From: Syntrophomonas sp. UBA4922
GTDB lineage: Bacteria; Bacillota; Syntrophomonadia; Syntrophomonadales; Syntrophomonadaceae
Assembly (NCBI GenBank): GCA_002398825.1
Contig: DHBS01000015.1
Coordinates: 15,927-26,343 of the forward strand
Direction of reading: 5' to 3'
Length of the DNA: 10,417 nucleotides
Under the pieces are notes generated by a model that saw only the letters and a list, made by a program, of their open reading frames with translations, ran no database searches and was not told the DNA's origin. Of the stretch, positions 7,500-10,417 are shown in pieces. Position numbers and translations under genes: made by a program. Each line of letters begins with the position of its first letter. Position 1 is the stretch's first letter.

Positions 7500-8786
7500 A
7501 TGGGTAAGAAGATACTGGTCATCGGTCAGGGCGGTAGGGAGCACGCCCTGGTATGGAAGCTGGCACAGAGCGCAGAGGTCGAAAAGATCTATGCCGCCCC
7601 GGGTAATCCAGGGATGGCTGGGCTGGCCGAGTGTGAGGATATCGAGATTGACGACCTCAGCGAGATCCTGTATTTCGCCTGGAGCAAACAGATTGACCTG
7701 ACCGTGGTGGGCCCGGAAGTGCCACTGATGGCGGGCATAGTGGAATTATTCCATGACCATGATCTGCAGATCTTTGGACCCACCTCTGCGGCCGCTCAAT
7801 TGGAGGGCAGCAAGGTATTCGCCAAAAACCTCTTGCGCAAATACAACATCCCTACCGCCGCATATGAGGCTTTCGACAGCCTGGAACCGGCTCTGGAATA
7901 TGCGCGGGGCTTCATAAGAAAAGGCCGGCGGGTAGTCCTGAAGGCTGACGGGCTGGCCGCCGGCAAAGGGGTTATCATAACATCAACCGAAGCGGAGGCT
8001 GAAGCCGCCCTGATAGGCATGATGCAAGAACACCAATTCGGGGCTGCCGGTGACAAGGTGGTTATTGAAGAATTTTTGGAAGGCGAAGAGGTCAGCTTTT
8101 TTGCCATCAGTGACGGCCAAAACTACATACCCCTCATAGCCGCCCAGGATCACAAACAGGTATATGATAATGATCAAGGCCCCAATACCGGCGGCATGGG
8201 GGCTTATGTCAACCCTCCGGTTTTTACGGAAGAACTTTGTCAAGAGGTCGTAAATAAGATCATCGAACCGGTAATCGCCGCTATGCAGGCCGAGGGCTGC
8301 CCTTATCAGGGGGTATTGTACGCCGGTTTGATGATTACCGCTGACGGACCCAAAGTTCTGGAGTTTAACTGCCGTTTTGGTGATCCTGAGACCCAGGCTA
8401 TTATGCCCATGCTGGCCGGCGATCTGCTGCCTTTGCTGGAGGCCTCCGCGCAGGGAAACATCAAGGATATGGAGATAGAGTTGAAGCCGGGAAACTGTGT
8501 GTGTTTGGTATTGGCCTCAGGAGGCTATCCGGAAAGCTATCAAAAAGGATTCCCTATTGAAGGACTGGAGGAAGTAGATCAGGATACCCTGGTATTTCAT
8601 GCCGGCACCGCCCAAAAGTACGGGCGGATAGTAACCAACGGGGGGCGGGTTTTGAATGTGGTCAGCAGCGGGGCCACAATCCGCGAAGCTGTGGAAAAGG
8701 TCTATAAGGAAGCGGGCAAAATCCGCTTTGATCATATGCATTACCGGCGCGACATCGGGCGTAAAGCATTATTGAAGGAGGACTAA
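7500..8786 (+). CDS. purD: Phosphoribosylamine--glycine ligase (GAR synthetase) PurD
   Basis: PurD joins glycine to the unstable phosphoribosylamine made by PurF, using ATP and releasing ADP (step 2). Its 428 residues match the family (about 420-430). It is an ATP-grasp enzyme. The N-terminal domain has VIGQGGREHALVWKL (7-21), AAPGNPGMA (32-40) and VVGPEVPLMAGI (69-80). The ATP-grasp core has FGPTSAAAQLEGSKVFAK (92-109), LKADGLAAGKGV (147-158), EEFLEGEEVSF (190-200) and DHKQVYDNDQGPNTGGMGAY (217-236). The metal-binding LEFNCRFGDPETQ (287-299) follows. The C-terminal segment (about 330-420) has the usual VLASGGYPESY and HAGT. It ends the recognisable pur genes, as purD does in Bacillus, but the next gene starts only 3 bases later, so the transcript probably continues. 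Confidence 0.98.
   Translation: MGKKILVIGQGGREHALVWKLAQSAEVEKIYAAPGNPGMAGLAECEDIEIDDLSEILYFAWSKQIDLTVVGPEVPLMAGIVELFHDHDLQIFGPTSAAAQLEGSKVFAKNLLRKYNIPTAAYEAFDSLEPALEYARGFIRKGRRVVLKADGLAAGKGVIITSTEAEAEAALIGMMQEHQFGAAGDKVVIEEFLEGEEVSFFAISDGQNYIPLIAAQDHKQVYDNDQGPNTGGMGAYVNPPVFTEELCQEVVNKIIEPVIAAMQAEGCPYQGVLYAGLMITADGPKVLEFNCRFGDPETQAIMPMLAGDLLPLLEASAQGNIKDMEIELKPGNCVCLVLASGGYPESYQKGFPIEGLEEVDQDTLVFHAGTAQKYGRIVTNGGRVLNVVSSGATIREAVEKVYKEAGKIRFDHMHYRRDIGRKALLKED
8775..8782 (+). promoter_or_regulatory. Shine-Dalgarno sequence supporting a GTG start after purD
   Basis: AAGGAGGA is a near-perfect anti-16S match at the end of purD, 7 bases before GTG 8790. It shows that the downstream gene is translated despite its non-ATG start. 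Confidence 0.8.
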
Positions 8787-8789
8787 GCC

Positions 8790-9323
8790 GTGGTCTGGTC
8801 CAGACAGATCGCATTACGCTGGGCCGTATTGCTAATCGGGGTGGGGATGCTGTTCTTTCTTCCCACCCGCGAGTTTCTCAAGACTACCTTTATGCTGGGT
8901 GTACCTTTTGTATTTGTTCTGGGGTACATGGTCAAGCAGCGCCGTGGTTCTCTGCCGCACCTGGCGGCCCTCTTGCTGCTGGCGGTTATCGGCTGCGGAT
9001 ATATTGTTATGCTGTACACCCTGCCGCAGCGCATAGAAGTGCGCCGTATCGTAATAGAGGGCAGCGACCTGCAGGGCCAGGGGCGGTATGAGGAAGCTAT
9101 ACAGCGCTACCGGGATTTGGAGGCCCTGGGCCGAACCCAGGATATGAATAAACGTATCGCCCAGGCCGAGAAAGAGGCCCATGCCGCCCAGACGCTGTCG
9201 CAGGCAGAGCAGCTCAACCAGGCCGGACAGCGCCAACAGGCCCTGGAGTTATTAAACAGTATCCCTGAAGGCACCAAGGCTGCGGCCCAGGCTGAAAAGC
9301 TAAAAAAAGAATGGGGAGGCTAG
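8790..9323 (+). CDS. Unrecognised membrane protein: three predicted TM helices and a TPR-like C-terminal tail
   Basis: I do not recognise a named family. The 177-residue protein has three hydrophobic stretches long enough to cross the membrane: about residues 9-24, 32-48 and 56-77. Arg/Lys clusters lie at the N-terminus (R5, R10) and between helices 2 and 3 (KQRR 49-52). By the positive-inside rule this gives a cytoplasmic N-terminus and would place the C-terminal tail outside, though the short hydrophobic stretches make the topology uncertain. The tail (about 90-177) is helical and rich in Gln, Ala and Glu. It has two TPR-like helical hairpins, EGSDLQGQGRYEEAIQRYRD (90-109) and SQAEQLNQAGQRQQALELLN (137-156). 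TPR units usually bind other proteins. GTG 8790 is supported by a strong ribosome binding site. The gene is 3 bases after purD and 6 before the HD-protein gene, so co-expression is likely. No catalytic motif is seen, and a role in purine synthesis is not shown. Confidence 0.85.
   Translation: MVWSRQIALRWAVLLIGVGMLFFLPTREFLKTTFMLGVPFVFVLGYMVKQRRGSLPHLAALLLLAVIGCGYIVMLYTLPQRIEVRRIVIEGSDLQGQGRYEEAIQRYRDLEALGRTQDMNKRIAQAEKEAHAAQTLSQAEQLNQAGQRQQALELLNSIPEGTKAAAQAEKLKKEWGG
9313..9319 (+). promoter_or_regulatory. Shine-Dalgarno sequence for the HD-domain gene
   Basis: GGGGAGG sits at the end of the preceding gene, 10 bases before GTG 9330. This is slightly long but acceptable spacing. No better start is available: the next in-frame ATG (9378) would cut off conserved-looking N-terminal sequence. 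Confidence 0.6.
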
Positions 9324-9329
9324 CCCGTA

Positions 9330-9992
9330 GTGATCACCCTGGAAGACGTCAAAAACAATCAGGCCGTACAGCGTTATATGCTGGTGGGCAATGATTATAT
9401 CGGCGCCATCGGCGCCATTGAACATAGTGTCAATCATGCCGAGTTGGTTTCTCAACTGAGTCATGATATTCTGACCAAACTGGGTTTTCCGCAGCGCCAG
9501 GCGGAATTGGCGGCAATTGCCGGTTATCTGCATGATATAGGCAATCTTATCAATCGATATGGACATGGCATGTCGGGGGCTTTGATGGCCTTTCGCATTC
9601 TCCTGGATATGGGCATGGACCCTGAAGAGATCGCCATCATCATGGGAGCCATCGGCAATCATGAAGAACACGCCGGAGGCAGGAGCGTAAACAATATCGC
9701 CGCAGCATTGATTCTGGCTGACAAGTCCGACGTAAAACGCTCCCGGGTGAGAAAACGCGACTTTGCCGCTTTCACACCCCGGGACCGGGTCAATTACGCG
9801 GTTACCGACTCACATCTCGAAGTTGATGCGCAAAAAAAGATTATCAGTCTGAAAATAAGCATCGACATCGAAGTTACATCAGTAATGGAGTACTTCGAGA
9901 TCTTTCTGACCAAAATGTTAATGAGCAGAAGGGCGGCGGAATATCTGGGATGTGAGTTTGAGCTGATGATAAATGACGCCAAATTATTATAG
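9330..9992 (+). CDS. HD-domain metal-dependent phosphohydrolase, substrate unknown
   Basis: The 220-residue soluble protein belongs to the HD superfamily of metal-dependent phosphohydrolases, which act on nucleotides, cyclic nucleotides or phosphoesters. The HD fold covers about residues 28-135. Candidate metal ligands in order are His36 (in EHSVNHAELV), His68-Asp69 (GYLHDIGN), His79 (RYGHGMSG), His111 (AIGNHEEHAG) and Asp131 (LILADKSDV). The two extra histidines resemble HD proteins with two metal ions. After the core, residues 135-150 are basic (KRSRVRKRDF). A C-terminal alpha/beta segment (about 155-220) contains DVAQ-like strand sequence, ISIDIEVTSVMEYFEIFLTK and a final helix with RRAAEYLGCEFE. 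No GYP, RelA/SpoT synthetase, signal peptide or membrane helix is seen. Similar stand-alone HD proteins of about this size are, to my knowledge, found in anaerobic Firmicutes with no assigned substrate. The start is GTG. A 46-base gap separates it from hisZ. Confidence 0.9.
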   Translation: MITLEDVKNNQAVQRYMLVGNDYIGAIGAIEHSVNHAELVSQLSHDILTKLGFPQRQAELAAIAGYLHDIGNLINRYGHGMSGALMAFRILLDMGMDPEEIAIIMGAIGNHEEHAGGRSVNNIAAALILADKSDVKRSRVRKRDFAAFTPRDRVNYAVTDSHLEVDAQKKIISLKISIDIEVTSVMEYFEIFLTKMLMSRRAAEYLGCEFELMINDAKLL

Positions 9993-10026
9993 ATAAAACA
10001 GGATATTGCATATACATCCGCAACAC

Positions 10027-10032
10027 GAGGAG
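10027..10032 (+). promoter_or_regulatory. Shine-Dalgarno sequence for hisZ
   Basis: GAGGAG lies 6 bases before ATG 10039 in the 46-base spacer after the HD-protein gene. The rest of that spacer (9993-10026) is A/T-rich and holds no hairpin with a T-run, so there is no visible terminator between the pur run and the his gene. Confidence 0.7.
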
Positions 10033-10038
10033 ACAGCT

Positions 10039-10417
10039 ATGAAAAACAGAGACGTTCCCAAGGGTTTGCGTGACATGCTGCCCGACGAGGTCAAGGTAAA
10101 AAGAAATATTGAAAAGAAAGCGGCCCGCTTATTTAGCAGTTACGGCTATCAAGAGGTTATCACTCCCACCTTTGAATTCCTGGAGGTGATTGAAAGCGGC
10201 GCCGGTAAAAATATACGCGGGGAATTGTTCCTTTTCATGGATCGCGAAGGGGGCATTCTCTCACTTCGGCCTGAGGTGACGGGTTCTATCGCCAGACTGG
10301 CCTCAACCCATCTTCGGGAAGTGCAGCTGCCCCAGCGCCTGTTTTATATCAGCAATGTATTTCGCCACGTAAAGCCCCACCTGGCCCAGTACCGCGAGTA
10401 CTGGCAGGCCGGGGTTG
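10039..10417 (+). CDS. hisZ: ATP phosphoribosyltransferase regulatory subunit HisZ (3' end outside window)
   Basis: HisZ is a catalytically inactive histidyl-tRNA-synthetase-like protein that forms a hetero-octamer with short-form HisG. It mediates histidine feedback on the first step of histidine synthesis (PRPP plus ATP). Only the first 126 codons are visible. They show the class II synthetase-like start VPKGLRDMLPDE (6-17), ITPTFEFLEV (41-50), LFLFMDREGG (63-72), LRPEVTGSIARL (76-87) and a motif-2-like VFRHVKPHLAQYREYWQAGV (107-126). Real HisRS would normally show LRPEGT and FRxERPQ. Here the motif-2 Glu is Val111 and the Gly after LRPE is Val80, which favours HisZ. A divergent HisRS cannot be excluded without the C-terminal half or the next gene. 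A following hisG would settle it. Confidence 0.82.
   Translation, partial: MKNRDVPKGLRDMLPDEVKVKRNIEKKAARLFSSYGYQEVITPTFEFLEVIESGAGKNIRGELFLFMDREGGILSLRPEVTGSIARLASTHLREVQLPQRLFYISNVFRHVKPHLAQYREYWQAGV

Noticed and set aside
9401..9418. Two tandem copies of a nine-base unit (CGGCGCCAT) in the HD-protein gene.
   Set aside because: It encodes a Gly-Ala-Ile doublet in frame and is too short to indicate a repeat element or slippage site of interest.

Overview
This window reads as chromosomal DNA of a Gram-positive anaerobe-like bacterium, most plausibly of the Clostridia. The evidence is indirect. The gene order purQ-purL-purF-purM-purN-purH-purD is the order of the 3' part of the classical Firmicutes pur operon (purEKBCSQLFMNHD in Bacillus subtilis). 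PurL is the short form that needs separate PurS and PurQ. PurF is the Bacillus-type form with a cleavable propeptide and four iron-sulfur cysteines. GTG starts are used several times, and the Shine-Dalgarno sequences are strong and G-rich. Base composition is moderate, a little over half G+C by eye. I cannot name a genus from the sequence alone.

Layout: all genes are on the + strand. 1-456 is the 3' two thirds of purQ, cut by the window edge. It is followed by purL (456-2657), purF (2642-4057), purM (4093-5130) and purN (5127-5753) in a nearly gapless block with overlaps of 1, 16 and 4 bases and one 35-base gap. A 101-base spacer precedes purH (5855-7378) and a 121-base spacer precedes purD (7500-8786). 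Three bases after purD comes a gene for a 177-residue membrane protein with a TPR-like tail (8790-9323). Six bases after that is a 220-residue HD-domain metal-dependent phosphohydrolase (9330-9992). The window ends inside hisZ (from 10039), the regulatory subunit of short-form ATP phosphoribosyltransferase and probably the first gene of a histidine block. There is no convincing rho-independent terminator anywhere, no RNA gene, no mobile element, no CRISPR and no sign of horizontal insertion.

How the genes work together: PurF makes phosphoribosylamine from PRPP and glutamine. PurD adds glycine, PurN formylates GAR, the PurL/Q/S complex makes FGAM, and PurM closes the imidazole ring to AIR. The PurE/K/C/B steps are not visible and would be expected upstream. 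PurH then turns AICAR into IMP. Histidine synthesis uses the same PRPP pool plus ATP and releases AICAR, the substrate of PurH, so a pur-to-his junction is metabolically sensible.

Most of the window is ordinary housekeeping. The only part without an established role is the membrane/TPR plus HD-hydrolase pair between purD and hisZ. I see no evidence of a new defence system, mobile element or other exotic system.
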